From: Glandiceps talaboti
Taxonomy: Eukaryota; Hemichordata; Enteropneusta; Spengelidae
NCBI RefSeq assembly: GCF_964340395.1
Contig: NC_135568.1
Span: forward strand, 8,175,780-8,239,779
Direction of reading: 5' to 3'
Length of the DNA: 64,000 nucleotides
This document shows, piece after piece, positions 25,517-37,599 of this stretch (the stretch's first letter is position 1; each line of letters opens with the position of its first letter). Below the pieces are notes generated by a model that saw nothing but the letters and a program-made list of their open reading frames with translations, was not told the origin of the DNA and made no database searches. Made by a program: the position numbers and the translations under genes.

Positions 25517-28500
25517 TTAGTACATGACTGTATCGTGGTGATCCCAATGCTTTGTATGTGGAGCAATGTAACCAAGTTCAGCATCTGGTAGTTTAGGTAC
25601 GGGTAAATCTTTCCCAGTAAACTGTGGTAGGTCCTTGTATGCGTTCAGATCTCTCAAACGACCATCAACTGTTGAAAGACAAAAATTAGAATGAGTTAGA
25701 GGTATTATCCAAATACACACATGGTAGCAAGACTGTCCTATGTAAATGATGACTTAGACTTGTTCAAATCTCTAGGCTTTTTTCACCTTTATTTGAATTG
25801 TGCAGCATTTTTGTACTCATGAATATTCAGTGTTCAACCATTGATACATTATTTAAACTCCCATGATGCAATAGCCCATTGCAAAGATACCCTATAAAGG
25901 CAGAAGATAAACTTGACATTTCTCTGAAATCACAAGTAATTGTAGGCGATGTAAAATTATGAAATGACTCTCCAGAAACCGTGTTTTTATGAAAATTTCC
26001 TTGAGTGGTGTTCCCCTTTAATCTTACCAAATGGAGGTTGAGTTCTCATTTCAGGATAAGGAGGGAAGGGTTCATCTTCTGGCCATGTGTCAGACCGTGG
26101 TTCTTTACTTTGCACTGGTCTCTCATACAACCCTGTTGATTCCGCTGCTGTGTTTTCTTCCATTTGTGCCATTGCTGGGTCAATGACCCCTCCTTCAAAT
26201 CTAACATTTCTATCTGAGGAGCCGGGTGTCTTCATAGCGCCCCCAGTGGTGGTTTGTTGTGAGGCACCTGGTGCCCATTTACTCTTGGCTAGTGCATCAA
26301 GGTGATGTTGTCTCATAGCTTCTTCCATGTTGGCACGTCTCTCTACGGTATTCTGGTAAAATGGTTCCAATTCCTGTGTAAGTAAAAACAGTAAATATAA
26401 AGTAACTTAATGTGGTAATACATAAGAGAAAGCATTTATGGATGAAGAATGAAAGTGTATTTGTTTATTTATTTTGTTACTTTCAGTTTATCCAATTGTA
26501 ATCTTGTCAGTTTCTGTGTTTCCAATATATTTTGTCTGTCATGATGGTCAAGTGATGAGAAGGGCTTGCTCAGAATTTGCCGGTTGTCAATTTGAGCAAA
26601 CTGCTATCATCATACATGTCCCAGTCAATGCAGTCATACAAATGGGAACCTATTAGGACAGGGGTTGCTATATGTGAAGAATTTAAGCCTACTTTCTTAC
26701 AGTAGCTGTATGGATTGCATGTGCCCTTGGTAGTCAAGGAAGAATGATGGTCTGTTGTTTTATTCTGGGTCTGTGCTAGGCCCTGAGGAAAAATATAGTG
26801 CTTTTGAGTGAACCACTCATTTATCTATTTGTGTCAATGTAATCTATATATCTATGTAGTTCCTGTCAATGTAAAGGAAATGTTTTTTTTTCAAGACGAA
26901 TAAATTAATAATAATATTGTCATTTAAATAAATGTGCATTATCTATAAAGATATCTTTATTTAGTAATTACAAATGTGTCTTTAATTCAGTGCTATATGA
27001 TTACCCCCCCCACCTCCCCCCCCCCACACACACACACTAACATTGAATATTTGTCAGATAAATCTTGCTATCGCCGTGACACATGGACACACGGCTTGAT
27101 ACATGACACTGACCACCAGAGCATGCCCTGAGTTCACAGTTTTCATTTCAATTGTTATTTCACTGCATGGGTATGTGTAATGTAATAGGTGTAGTAGACT
27201 AGCCAGCCTTGGCCTTATCAACAAGTTGTTTAAAATTAAACACCAGGGAGTGAAAATTATCACCATGATAGATACTTCACAAGGAGGTAGCTTAATTTAT
27301 CAGTCCTGTTTATGACAAGGAAATTAGGTAATTTGATAGAATTCTGTTGTATTCCTAGGTATTCCCCTGACTAGACAGTTACCATGTCAACCATAACATC
27401 AAGATACTGCATACATACTCAATGTAATGTCATGTTGAAATGTAATTTCTCCCTTGAGAGTTTATAGATTGTACAGTTCTTCATGACATGTGTGTTTAGT
27501 TATTATTTAACTTGTATGTAATCGATATGAAATCAGAGATCTCCAACTGGTACACAATCAGTAATCATATCTAAATGGTGTGACATAATTGATAAATGAT
27601 ATACCTCCTGAAGATAACACTGTTTAACAATACAACACACTAAATATTAGACTGTAAGATATGTTCCGCCCTCATCAGCCTCCTCTGACCTGCCTCCTCT
27701 CACCAGCCTCCTCTCACCTCGCAGGAGGGATTGACTGCTTTGTGAGGGCACTAAGTGTACCTTACAGACTAACTAGATATATATGCTATAATAACGCCTT
27801 TTTACCTCTCACCTCACAAGACTGATGCGTGAGGGCGCTCTGTTATGGTGGACCTAACAGACTAGATATATGCTAAAACGTCTTTACACTAATAACTACT
27901 GTTACACAATCAAGGTTTTTAATTACTTATAAGCAATGTTCACCTGTTCACTTAAACGGGTGAAAGTGAAATGTTACATGTTGAAGTAATAGGGAACTTG
28001 CAATCCAGACTGAGCATGCTCAGTCGCAAAGGACTATGGGATTATCTGTGGTTATCGTAATACTTAATCAGGAGCTACCGATAAAATGAACCTCCCACAA
28101 TGGTCAGGGAACTATGAATTGATCATTTGTGGTTAAAAACAATGTAACATTATTGTTTACAATACTATTTGATTAGTATTTATGACCACATTTCCCATGA
28201 TGCAACATTCAACATGGCGGGTTTGCAAGTTCCCTATTAGAACCCTTAGTAATGTAATAGGAACTATTCATACCATGTCTTACCAGCATGATTTACATGT
28301 TAAAGAGTATAGCTGATCTATAGCTGTATTATGATATTTATATATTCAAAAATATAACCCTACATTTTGCATCATTTCTCTAGCTGAATAAGCTTCGTAA
28401 CAAAATCCCACAAACTATAACATTAGCAGTATTTTGCATGATTCAAATATAAGTGATTGGACCATAAATCAATGCTTTGTACACTAGCCTGTACACTCCA

Positions 28501-30396
28501 CGAGTCTGTGTTATCATACATTGTCACTCCAAAGGAGGTCGAAGGGCATAAGACTATAAGTCTGTTGTCTATTATTTTCATTGCTACATTTGTATGGGCA
28601 GTGCTTGTTTGTTTTCATGTCCTGATTTTTATTTAGTTTGTCCAATTATTAGCATTATCTTTGTTGCTTCTAGATAAGTAGTAGTGAGCCCCTGATCCAA
28701 AAGAGATGTAGTAAATAAATAAATCTAAACAAACTAGACCTATAGTATAACCTTAATTCAGATACCTATCGTACACTACTGGTACATGTATTGTGGACTG
28801 TAGTGTAAGATAAATATGTTGTGTGGCTCTGCCCGTACCAGCCTTGTGTGAGAGCGCCCCCACATGGCATACCTTACAAACTACTGAAAAAAGGCCAAGC
28901 TATTTGTAGACATATACCACACAGTATGTAGTCCACAGGTAGGAGTACTTTATAACACATTTGGACTGATCACACCAATATTTACTAAATGGATTTAGAA
29001 ATCTATTCCCCAGAGAATACAAACTTCAAAATAAAAAATTGTGGTTCGAGGGTCAAAAAATGAACTGTTCTTCTTTATCTATTACAGGTTATTATTTTGT
29101 CATAATAAACAGTTTTTGGTATTTATCATTTAAAACATACAACATAAAGTAATTTTGTCACACTATTCAGTTTAATGAAGTACTTAAAACCATGATAAAA
29201 AGTTCAATAAACACGCTTGTTTCATGAGTCTCCCTTCCTACACATACCGGTATAATAACAGCCCATAACTGGCATCCCTGATGATGCCAACGAAACTTTG
29301 GAATTTGGTTCCAAATTTTCCAAATTTTTTCTGACACAATTTATTCTTCACTGTGATAATAAAATGACAGACTACAGCTAAAACAGGCAGAGTTCATCAG
29401 AATACTATATGGGACATATACTTTTATGATCAAAACTGGTTATTTGATAGTTGGGGGTGTTGTTTTGCTTGCTAGATGAGAGCACTTTTATTGCTGAACA
29501 AGGTAGGATAGTGACGGAAAAGAGTTTTGTGTACATTCATTCAGCTTTTGAAACACCTTGCTGTGTTCAGGAGTAAAAGTGTTGTTATCTATCAAGTAAA
29601 AACAACAACCATAAACTTGCAAAATGACAAACTCTGATCACAAATGTATATGTTACATATAATCTTCTGGTGAATGCTTCCCGTTTTAGCTGTAACTTGA
29701 CAGGCTGCAGAACAATACAGTAGAAATAAAAATTGTGTCCACTTTCTGATGATCAAACATGTTTGATAAGAACCACATTCAACCAAGAAACATCAACAAA
29801 ATAAGAGATAAGTACCTCTACCCAATGTTACTTGTTGGACAGCTCTTCAGATGGTACTTATCTAAGTTGCAGTGATGTTACTTGGTTGAATGTGGAAACT
29901 GAACTGAAACATGTTTGATAATTTAAAGTGAACGCAAACATAATTTCCGCTGTACATGTGGTCAATTGCATTACTCCAATACCAACCTGTTTGACTTCCT
30001 TTAATTGTTGTAAATGTTCATCTAAATGCCTGTCAAGGTGATTCTGTCCGTGTAGATTGACATTTCTCTGACTACAAGCACGGCGAATTTCACAAACAAT
30101 AGCTTTAAGTTTGGTTATTTTAGTGGTCAAAACTGTAAAATGAGTAAAAGGGACAAAAATGAAAATGTTATTTGTAAATAAACACAATTGTATAATAAAA
30201 ACAAACATTCAAACATACATTATAATATAATATATAACGATGATATAATAGTCAACAAAAACAACAGCACATAATAATAATGATACTGATAGTCATGAAT
30301 ATACAGAAGAATAATATTACACCCCCACACAGTTCATGACAACTTACACACACCCAATATTACACCCCTCCCCCTCCAAAGGTTCAAACAAACAAA

Positions 30397-30433
<37 letters not shown>

Positions 30434-30869
30434 ACTGAACGACTGGTGAGGAAGGGTGAACAAATTGTTGACAATCACACCCATCACTCACCACTCCATT
30501 GAGACACCACCTAGCACATTTAAATGAATATTTTACTTGTATTTATATATGTGACAGCTCGAAAATTTCACACAAAATATAAAACCGTTTTCTATAACAT
30601 GTTTAAATACATATTTTTAAATATCTGTGTGAGGGTTTGAAAAAATACTTACATCTAACGAGAGGACCGTCGACATAATATTCTAAATTGTCGTCAACTT
30701 CTGGTCGTATCGTGTCCAACATTTTGGCAAGTTGTTTGAGTTCCTCGTCGAGCGGTTCGTTAAGAATAATTCCATGTCTATAAATGCTATCTATTCCCAT
30801 TAAAACACTTGTACAACTGTCTCTGTATTGACTTCGAGTCAATGGTGTTGCTGGATTTGCCGAAGACAT
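25517..30869 (-). CDS. Gene A: unrecognised 286-aa protein, 4 coding exons
   Basis: Coding exons on the minus strand are 30869-30653, 30132-29987, 26373-26028 and 25668-25517, joined in phases 1, 0 and 1 with GT-AG introns (donors GTAAGT, GTTGGT, GTAAGA); the stop is TAA at 25517. The protein begins MSSANPATPLTRSQYRD. Residues about 73-150 are rich in charged and leucine residues and look helical or coiled-coil (LTTKITKLKAIV, HLQQLKEVKQELEPFYQ). The C-terminal half is proline- and glycine-rich with EPFPPYPEMRTQPPFG and ends KHWDHHDTVMY. No signal peptide or membrane segment is visible. I do not recognise the family. Its partner, gene B, starts 325 bp away in the opposite direction with the same exon number and phases. 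Splice phases agree throughout, so the model is firm even though the function is unknown. Confidence 0.85.
27987..28239. mobile_element. MITE in intron 2 of gene A
   Basis: Ends TAATAGGGAACTTGCAA and TTGCAAGTTCCCTATTA are perfect 17-bp inverted repeats, 253 bp overall. If the TA next to GGGAAC is the target, a TA duplication (Tc1/mariner-like) is possible. The interior holds a palindrome CTGAGCATGCTCAG at about 28010. No coding capacity. Confidence 0.7.
29334..29742. repeat. Long intronic inverted repeat (about 400 bp) in gene A
   Basis: The left arm (about 29334-29510) and right arm (about 29560-29742) are reverse complements with mismatches. Shared blocks are GACACAATTT, ACAGCTAAAAC, TTCA(T/C)CAGAA, ACATATAC and CACTTTTA followed by CTGAACA. 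Transcribed in gene A intron 2 it would fold into a long imperfect duplex. Confidence 0.7.
29756..29925. repeat. Second inverted repeat next to the 400-bp hairpin
   Basis: CCACATTCAACCAAG (about 29772) and CTTGGTTGAATGTGG (about 29879) are exact inverses. Similarity extends to AAACATGTTT at the outer and GATAAGTACC at the inner ends. The structure ends about 60 bp before gene A exon 2. Confidence 0.7.
30398..30432. repeat. (CA)n microsatellite in intron 1 of gene A
   Basis: About 17 CA units preceded by (CAAA)n. Confidence 0.85.
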
Positions 30870-31194
30870 CGTTATTTAGTCTAAATTTGACCAAATGTGT
30901 GCATTTGTTGGGTTTCACGCTGAACCTCTCGCGGTGCTAAGCAATATTCGTAAACACAATGTGATTTGCATAAATTGTTCTATGACCCTTATTTGCATCA
31001 CAGTCAAGTTGACCTCTCCCCGTCACGTGACCTGAGCTGTGGAGGCGATTGTTTACAAGGCGTTGTTACGTGGAAACGAAGCCATAGACTTAGCAGTCTA
31101 CGTTAATATAGCGACACTTCGGAGGCAACTCACAGATTACAGCTCCGGTTATAACACAATTTAGTCAAATTTCTTCTTTATAAGACATTGAAAA
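30870..31194. promoter_or_regulatory. Bidirectional promoter between genes A and B
   Basis: This 325-bp interval separates the two start codons and must hold both 5' UTRs and start sites. Visible motifs are two octamer sites ATTTGCAT (30964-30971 and 30991-30998), the palindrome GTCACGTGAC with an E-box core (31022-31031), and GTTACGTGGAAAC (31065-31077), which resembles an RFX X-box with a one-base spacer. CpG is frequent here and rare on both sides. No TATA box stands out. Motif roles are inferred. Confidence 0.6.
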
Positions 31195-34100
31195 ATGACA
31201 GCTCCACCAGCGATTCCTGCTATCCGACCACCAGTTGATAAACCGGCTCGATTTGTTGGGCTAAGTCACAGTAATATAAGCTATAGTCTCGTCGATCATG
31301 CGTCGGCTGCAGACAATATACACCATGTATTTCACATTCTGATCCAAAATATCGCTGCCTGTGTAGAAGACCCTGAATATTACAGAACACAAGAACTATT
31401 GGAGGAATTCAAAGGTTTGGGTGTTGACATTAAAGAATTGGCGAGAGACAGGGCGTATGAAGAATCAACAAATAATTACCATTCCCATTTCTGGAAAGCA
31501 GACCACGAAGCAGAAAATAAAGGTATGACATGTTCATTTTTTTTTTTTTTTATCTCACATATATTTAAACCCAGTTTATTTATCAGTTGCCCACTTTGTT
31601 TTTCAATCCTTAATGTTATTGCATATTAAACATTCAATTATGCAAATTTATGCAATAAACTTAAGAAACACTGTTACAAATTGTACCCATTTAATACTCA
31701 GTTAGTATGCTAATGTTTGCTTAAGTACTACCTAGAATAGACTTTCATGAACTGTACATGTAAATGTTTAAAACATGCCTCTGTATCTAATGAATTCTGC
31801 TGTAAATTTTCAACAACTCCAGAACACATATCAGTTATGCTAAGACTCTAGATTATTGTAATATTAACAACGAAGATTCATGCCTTGCTTTACCAAAGTG
31901 TGTAAATGGGCACCTGGTAGGATATGATTGTTGTATGATGCGTTAAGCACAGAAAATGATACTGATAGTGCATGCATGCTACTAAAGGAGTTTTTTGAGA
32001 AAACAGAACAAGTTTTATGATCATAAATCTGGGTATTAATGCGCACTGCTTAGACCATATTGTTGGGCATATTATTAAAAATTATGTATAAATTGTCTAT
32101 ATAGGACTTATATTCAAATATATTTTACCAATACTTTTGACTTGCATGGTTTTTTTACTAGGTATACGTTATTTTCTTCTTTTTCACATTGTATTAATTT
32201 AGAATCTACAATTTCTTTGAAAAAGTTTCAAAAAAAATCCTCGTATTAAATGTGTCAGTCAGGTATATGTATACATTGTATTTTTCACTCAATTACATTT
32301 GTATTGCAGTTATTATAAACCACATCTGTATCTTCTTCTTTTTTTTCTGTTGCAGTGCTTATTGCCAGACTGTCTGAAGTAGCACACTATATTGTTGATT
32401 ATAAAAATGAATGTTGTGTAGAAAGTAGAGGAGAAAGGGCATTGGATGATGGTTTCCTGGAGACTGTCTGTTTAAAACACTTGGAACATATTAGAAACTA
32501 CAGACGAGTAAGTACATTGATTGTGTGTATCTGTTGTAGGTGGCCAAGTAGTTAAACCACTGGCCTCTTACCCCCACTGATTGGTCTAAAACGGGGTATT
32601 GGTTTTGGGTCAAAATTGGTCTAAAATGGGGTCTGGGGTTGACAGCATTGGCCACACACCCCTACCAGATCTGACCAGTGGTACCCCCCCCCCCCCCACC
32701 CGGCTCTTACCACTGCAGTCAGGATTTGAATTTGAATTGGGATGTGATTAAAATTTATCACACTGTAAGAAGAGTGTCATTCAGTTTGACTCTACCAAAC
32801 AACACAGGTTTCCCCAGGCACTCTGGTTTCCTCTAGCATTAGCACTGAACCCATGAGGAGGCTCTCAAGTTTATGAAACATAAAGAACTGTATCCAGTGT
32901 AAATAATAATAATTATTATTACTATCATTTGTCCGACTATACTATTGACAACACAGAACAAGAGAGACATAACAACTGTGTTAAGGATATGAACTACATG
33001 TATGACTGTTTGCTCTTGGCTATCGTTGTAGGGGTGGGTAAATGGACTGAGGACACCAGGGTTTTACAAAATATATCAAAATATGAATTATGAATGACAA
33101 ATAATATTCTCCCCTTTTACAGTTCAACACCTGAATATGCTCAATTTACAGAGAAAATAGCTTGATATGAAGTCAAGAAAATTAAGTTTCTTTTTTTTAG
33201 ACTTTGTACATGAAATATAACATTTTATTTCTATTTGTGTAGTTCTGATTCTATTACTTCTTATGTTGTTTTCAGGAAATAGCTCCCCTTGTGTTAGAAG
33301 CTATCAATCGAAACATGCGTGTGTCAAATTTGTCGGGGCCGTTAAAATTTGGCAAAGAATGGGGACCAGGACCAGGCCCTCTGGATGACCCAAACTACAG
33401 AAGACCAGTACCAAATGAGTGTACAGTTACAAGACGTGAACATATAGGACCTCGTACAGACCCACCAACCGTAGATGGGCACAGATCTGGTGTATGGACC
33501 ACGCCAAGTATGTATCAAGTACCAGATTACAGTGGCAGACCAGGTGCCATGAATTCAGGTGAGAAAATATGTATTATTGAACTCATTTTAGCAGGATGGA
33601 GTGATACTCTCATATGAAAACTGAAAGGTGACAGCAAGCTTGTACAGAAATAAAGATGGTAGGCAGCTTAAAAAGGTTAGCTGTACATTCCAACAAGCTT
33701 GTACTAGCTTGCAAGGTAGAAAGTTAAAATACAAAGGCCACTCTCACCTGTACAAGCATGTAACAACCCTTAATAAAAATGTTTTGAACTGTTGCATGCT
33801 TCTTACCCTAAGAAAATTTATCAACTCAATCATTTCGTGTACCCATACAAGCTTGCTATGTGCAGCTGCTTGTTGCAAACTGATATCAAACTCTTGTGGA
33901 AATTTCTCCCTTTTTTGGAGGGGAGGGGTTTTGATATTGAGTGTAAGAAGATATGGTGATATAAAAAGGTTATTACTAACGTCATTACACACTTTCTTCA
34001 AAATGTCCAACTTTGAACTTGTATGGCCATCCTGTTTTCAACTATAGAGGGCACCGTCACCATCAGCAATCAACAGGTGGCTTACAATTGAACCCATCTT

Positions 34101-34667
34101 TTACACAAGCATGATCATTATTTGGTGGAAAATTAGATTTCCTTCACCAAAATAATAAAGACAAGTCTTAATTTTGTGTTGATAGGTACCCAGCAATTAA
34201 ATTTGTTTTTGTTTTACAAAAATCAAACTTAATGATTTAAATTTTGCACTTTTTTTTAGAAAAAAAAAATTTAACCAAAAGAAAATGTGAGGGAGGGATA
34301 ACAACATGGGGTTTTAAAAATTGATGTAATTCTCAGTACCTGCAATAGCATTTCACCACATGCTGGAGAGTCAAAATAGAACAAGAAGGGTGACTTATTC
34401 TCACATGTGCCATGAGGAGTGGGAGTCATGGTGTGAACCTGAGTTTGTCAAAAGATGACCTAGAGAATCTAACATACTCAAACCATTAATACTATTATTG
34501 ACAATGTTTGTTATCTTACAGGTACAACTGGTGTGTTGACTAACGATGGGAAATATGGAGGTCGTCATCTTCATGAGCGAGACATGAACGACCGTAGGAA
34601 ACCACTGCGTGAAGAAGTCAGACATGTATCCAGTCGCTATAAACACATACATGGATTGTGTGAATAG
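31195..34667 (+). CDS. Gene B: unrecognised 302-aa protein, 4 coding exons
   Basis: Exons 31195-31522, 32356-32507, 33276-33558 and 34522-34667 join in phases 1, 0 and 1 with GT-AG introns (donors GTATGA, GTAAGT, GTGAGA); the stop is TAG at 34665. The protein begins MTAPPAIPAIRPPVDKPARF. Residues about 35-180 are probably helical (NIHHVFHILIQNIAACVEDP, VLIARLSEVAHYIVDYKN, YRREIAPLVLEAINRN). The rest is a basic, proline/glycine-rich tail (KEWGPGPGPLDDPNYRRPVP, ERDMNDRRKPLREEVRHVSS). No signal peptide or membrane span is seen. The family is not recognised. Exon number, phases and the position of the exon 2/3 junction (before E-I-A-P, against E-L-E-P in gene A) match its divergent neighbour, suggesting paralogy. 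Intron 2 carries a SINE-like element 32 nt past the donor. Confidence 0.85.
32539..32920 (+). mobile_element. tRNA-derived SINE-like element, copy 2, internally expanded
   Basis: It starts GGTGGCCAAGTAGTTAAACC and continues as copy 1 (TTTGACTCTACCAAACAA, GCACTGAACCCATGAGG, ATT-type tail). About 140 bp are inserted after GGCCTCTTACC, including repeated ATTGGTCTAAAA and a C15 tract. It lies in gene B intron 2 in the sense direction. Confidence 0.7.
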
Positions 34668-34774
34668 ATATCAATTTAGTTTCATAAGAGACTACATGTT
34701 GTCAGACAAGAAAATACAAGCACGTACAAAAACATATTTGGAACTTAAAGAAATCATGACATCACATTTGAATT

Positions 34775-35120
34775 CTGACATATCTACAGAAGATCGTGAT
34801 GTCACATGATAACAAAAACTAGGGACATCACAATTAGATTCCTACATAACTACAGAAAATGGTGATGTCATAGTTTAACTAGAACATTACAACAGAAAAC
34901 AGTGACATCACAATTAGATTCCTACATAACTACAGAAAATGGTGATGTCACGATTTAACTAGAACATCACAACAGAAAACAGTGACATCACAATTACATT
35001 CCAACATAATTACAGAAAATGGTGATGTCACAGTTTAACTAGAACATCACAACAGAAAACAGTGACATCATAAATTACATTCCAGCAAAACTACAGAAAA
35101 TTATGATGTCATTATCATGT
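34775..35120. repeat. 80-bp tandem repeat in the gene B 3' UTR region
   Basis: Units spaced exactly 80 bp (GTGACATCACAATTA at 34901 and 34981, with flanking variants at 34821 and 35061) contain TACAGAAAATGGTGATGTCA and TTTAACTAGAACATCAC. Each unit has TGATGTCA and its inverse TGACATCA about 32 nt apart. The array starts about 110 nt after the stop codon. Confidence 0.8.
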
Positions 35121-36030
35121 TCCTCAGAGTTCAACAAACTATTATATTAGATGCAGTGATATTTATATGCAATTTGATTTTGTAGAAAGCCTATCACATA
35201 TCTCCATTCATAGCAGAGATACCGTACAACAGACAATATCATTTTCATTAATTTAATATGCAAATTATAAATAATATGCAAAGTCATTCATTTGTTGTCT
35301 TCTCATTTCAAATGCACACATTTGCATAACAATTCTTTGCTATGCAAATTTTCCAGACTCAACCACTATTTCATGTGTGAGACTACTTGATTGGCTTCCA
35401 AGGAACCATTGTGTGTCTACCACCAATCTCTCATACACCAGAGCTGATAAATAGTTTGCAAAACTTTGAAAGAATGATGTTGAAGCAATTATAAGTTGCT
35501 AGCTATGCAAGATTTAGATGTATATTTAGTTTCTAGTAAAATAACAATATTTCCCTGAGTAAGGGGATTGCCACCCCCTGTGCACACAATACCTGACCAG
35601 GAATGTTTCCCTGAGTATAGTGAGTGACACCCCCTGTGAACATAACACAGAGTAGGCATAATTTGCATCCTCTATGCATATGGACAAATAGTTGATGAAA
35701 TACTAGTAATTTACAATTTACTTGTATTTTTTGTTTGTTTTTCCCTGCTTTGAATTTACATAAATATAATTTTCTTACGTTTTAAAACTAGAATTTATAT
35801 TCAAAAATCTTTCCGGAAAATGTTCATGTTGAATGTGCTTTGAACAGATCAGAAAAGATGCAGGTCAAAGGTCAACAGAAAAGCTGTAAATATTGTGAGT
35901 GATGTGTATTATTTTATATTTTTTGTTGACCAGGGAAGTTAATTCACCAGTAGATAGATAGAACTCACTCCTGTACTCACTGTGTTTTACAATGTGTATC
36001 TTGTTGACTGCAATGTCATTTTTATTTTGC

Positions 36031-36036
36031 AATAAA
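36031..36036 (+). promoter_or_regulatory. Candidate polyadenylation signal of gene B
   Basis: AATAAA within TTTTGCAATAAAAATATGAG, about 1.36 kb after the stop and before the fold-back at 36101. Earlier, weaker signals are possible. Confidence 0.35.
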
Positions 36037-36100
36037 AATATGAGTCAAAATATTTCATCGTTACCAGCTTGAGTGTTTTGTTATGTTGGAGAATTAGATG

Positions 36101-36390
36101 TTATTCCCCAATATTTCTCTTCGTTCAGCCAAGGAAAATATGAGTGACCTAAGGAGCCTTTGTCACTACTCGTCTAGCAACTCGTAGTGACAACCCTTAA
36201 GTCACGAGTATTTTTACGGTTGAGTGAAGACAAATATTAGGGAATAAAGAAATTTTACCAGCGCTAGTAATATCAAAGAAAAATCGGGGTAAGTAATTGA
36301 AGGTTTCGACTCATATTTCGAAGACAACAGAATCAGTGACGTAAACACGTGTTGTCGTGACATAGACACGCATTGTGGTGACGTAAAACA
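36101..36390. mobile_element. Fold-back element with a 147-bp hairpin, copy 1
   Basis: 36101-36247 folds on itself: TTATTCCCCAATATTTCTCT pairs with the inverse at 36228-36247, and GTCACTAC pairs with GTAGTGAC around a 14-nt loop. The following part (GTGACGTAAACACGTGTTGT, GTCGTGACATAGACACGCAT) is shared with 52795-52835 and, more weakly, 55990-56075. Confidence 0.65.
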
Positions 36391-36746
36391 ACCATATTTT
36401 TAGTTCCACTTGGCTCAGAACTCTTGGATAGACATAGCTATTAAGACCAGAACTTTTGATATATATCAGTTGTGGATAATGGCTTTGAAGTAGACTGTAA
36501 GATACTTCATGCTGCTCAGCCCTATCAGACGTTAATATCAGTCAAATCACAAATGTAGTTGATAGCGTCCAGCTGCGTCGTATCTTAGAGACTAGCTTTG
36601 AGGGTGATGGAAATCTTCCCCTCTATCAGCCCTTATCACACTATTAAACACAACCTGTATTACACACAAACCTGACTACAACACAAAGTGGGATGCAAGA
36701 AATAAATATTCAACCATAAGCAGTACAGACTAGAATATACTATGAT

Positions 36747-36748
<2 letters not shown>

Positions 36749-36788
<40 letters not shown>

Positions 36789-36819
36789 TGTGTGTGTGTC
36801 TGTGTTTGTTTGTGTCTGT

Positions 36820-36873
<54 letters not shown>
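36749..36873. repeat. (TG)n compound microsatellite
   Basis: TG dinucleotide with TCTG and TTTG interruptions between about 36785 and 36826. Confidence 0.9.
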
Positions 36874-36874
<1 letters not shown>

Positions 36875-36963
36875 TCAGGCACTACAAAAGAAGTCAATAT
36901 TATCGACACTTAATTGTATTCTTATAGAAACATACTGATACATATCTCGGGAAACAAGTACCT

Positions 36964-37231
36964 GTGGTGGTGGTGGTGGTGGTGGTGGTGGTGGTGGTGG
37001 TGGTGGTGGTGGTGGTGGTGGCGGCGGCGGTGGTGGTGATGGTGGTGGTGGTGGTGGTGGTGGTGGTGGTGGTGGTGGTGGCGGCGGCGGTGGTGGTGAT
37101 GGTGGTGGTGGTGGTGGTGGTGGTGGTGGTGGTGGTGGCGGCGGCGGTGGTGGTGGTGGTGGCGGCGGCGGTGGTGGTGATGGTGGTGGTGGTGGTGGTG
37201 GTGGTGATGATGTGTGTGTGTATGTGCGTGC

Positions 37232-37270
<39 letters not shown>

Positions 37271-37271
37271 C

Positions 37272-37303
<32 letters not shown>

Positions 37304-37345
37304 ATGTGTGTGTGTGCGTACGTGTGCGTATATACGTACGTGTGT
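36964..37345. repeat. (GGT)n with GGC blocks, then (TG)n
   Basis: 36964-37208 is GGT triplets with four GGCGGCGGC blocks and ATGGT punctuation, which gives a 191-aa minus frame of almost pure proline and a plus frame of valine/alanine. 37211-37345 is TG/CG dinucleotide. The frames reflect the triplet and are not genes. Confidence 0.95.
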
Positions 37346-37599
37346 TGTGTATGTTGTAAATACGCTAATCAGCCAACAGAGTGGAATATCTGAAATATTG
37401 TATAGTAAATTAATATAACGTTTCGTGAAAGGAAATAGAAGCACTAACACGAATATAATATAATAGTCTGCGATACCGAATGCGCCTTAATTATATATTT
37501 GACCTCATATCTTGTATATTTTGTGATAAGACTGCAATCAAATTAAACAATGCGTGGTGTACTTATAGACAATAAATAACATGGTTTCTGTTAGTGGAC

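Noticed and set aside
25517-34667. Naming genes A and B as ciliary or microtubule inner proteins
   Set aside because: Small size, proline-rich tails and an X-box-like site are suggestive only; no diagnostic motif was recognised.
36875-37450. 191-aa near-pure proline frame (minus) and valine/alanine frame (plus)
   Set aside because: Produced by the (GGT)n and (TG)n arrays; no splice sites, domain or promoter context.
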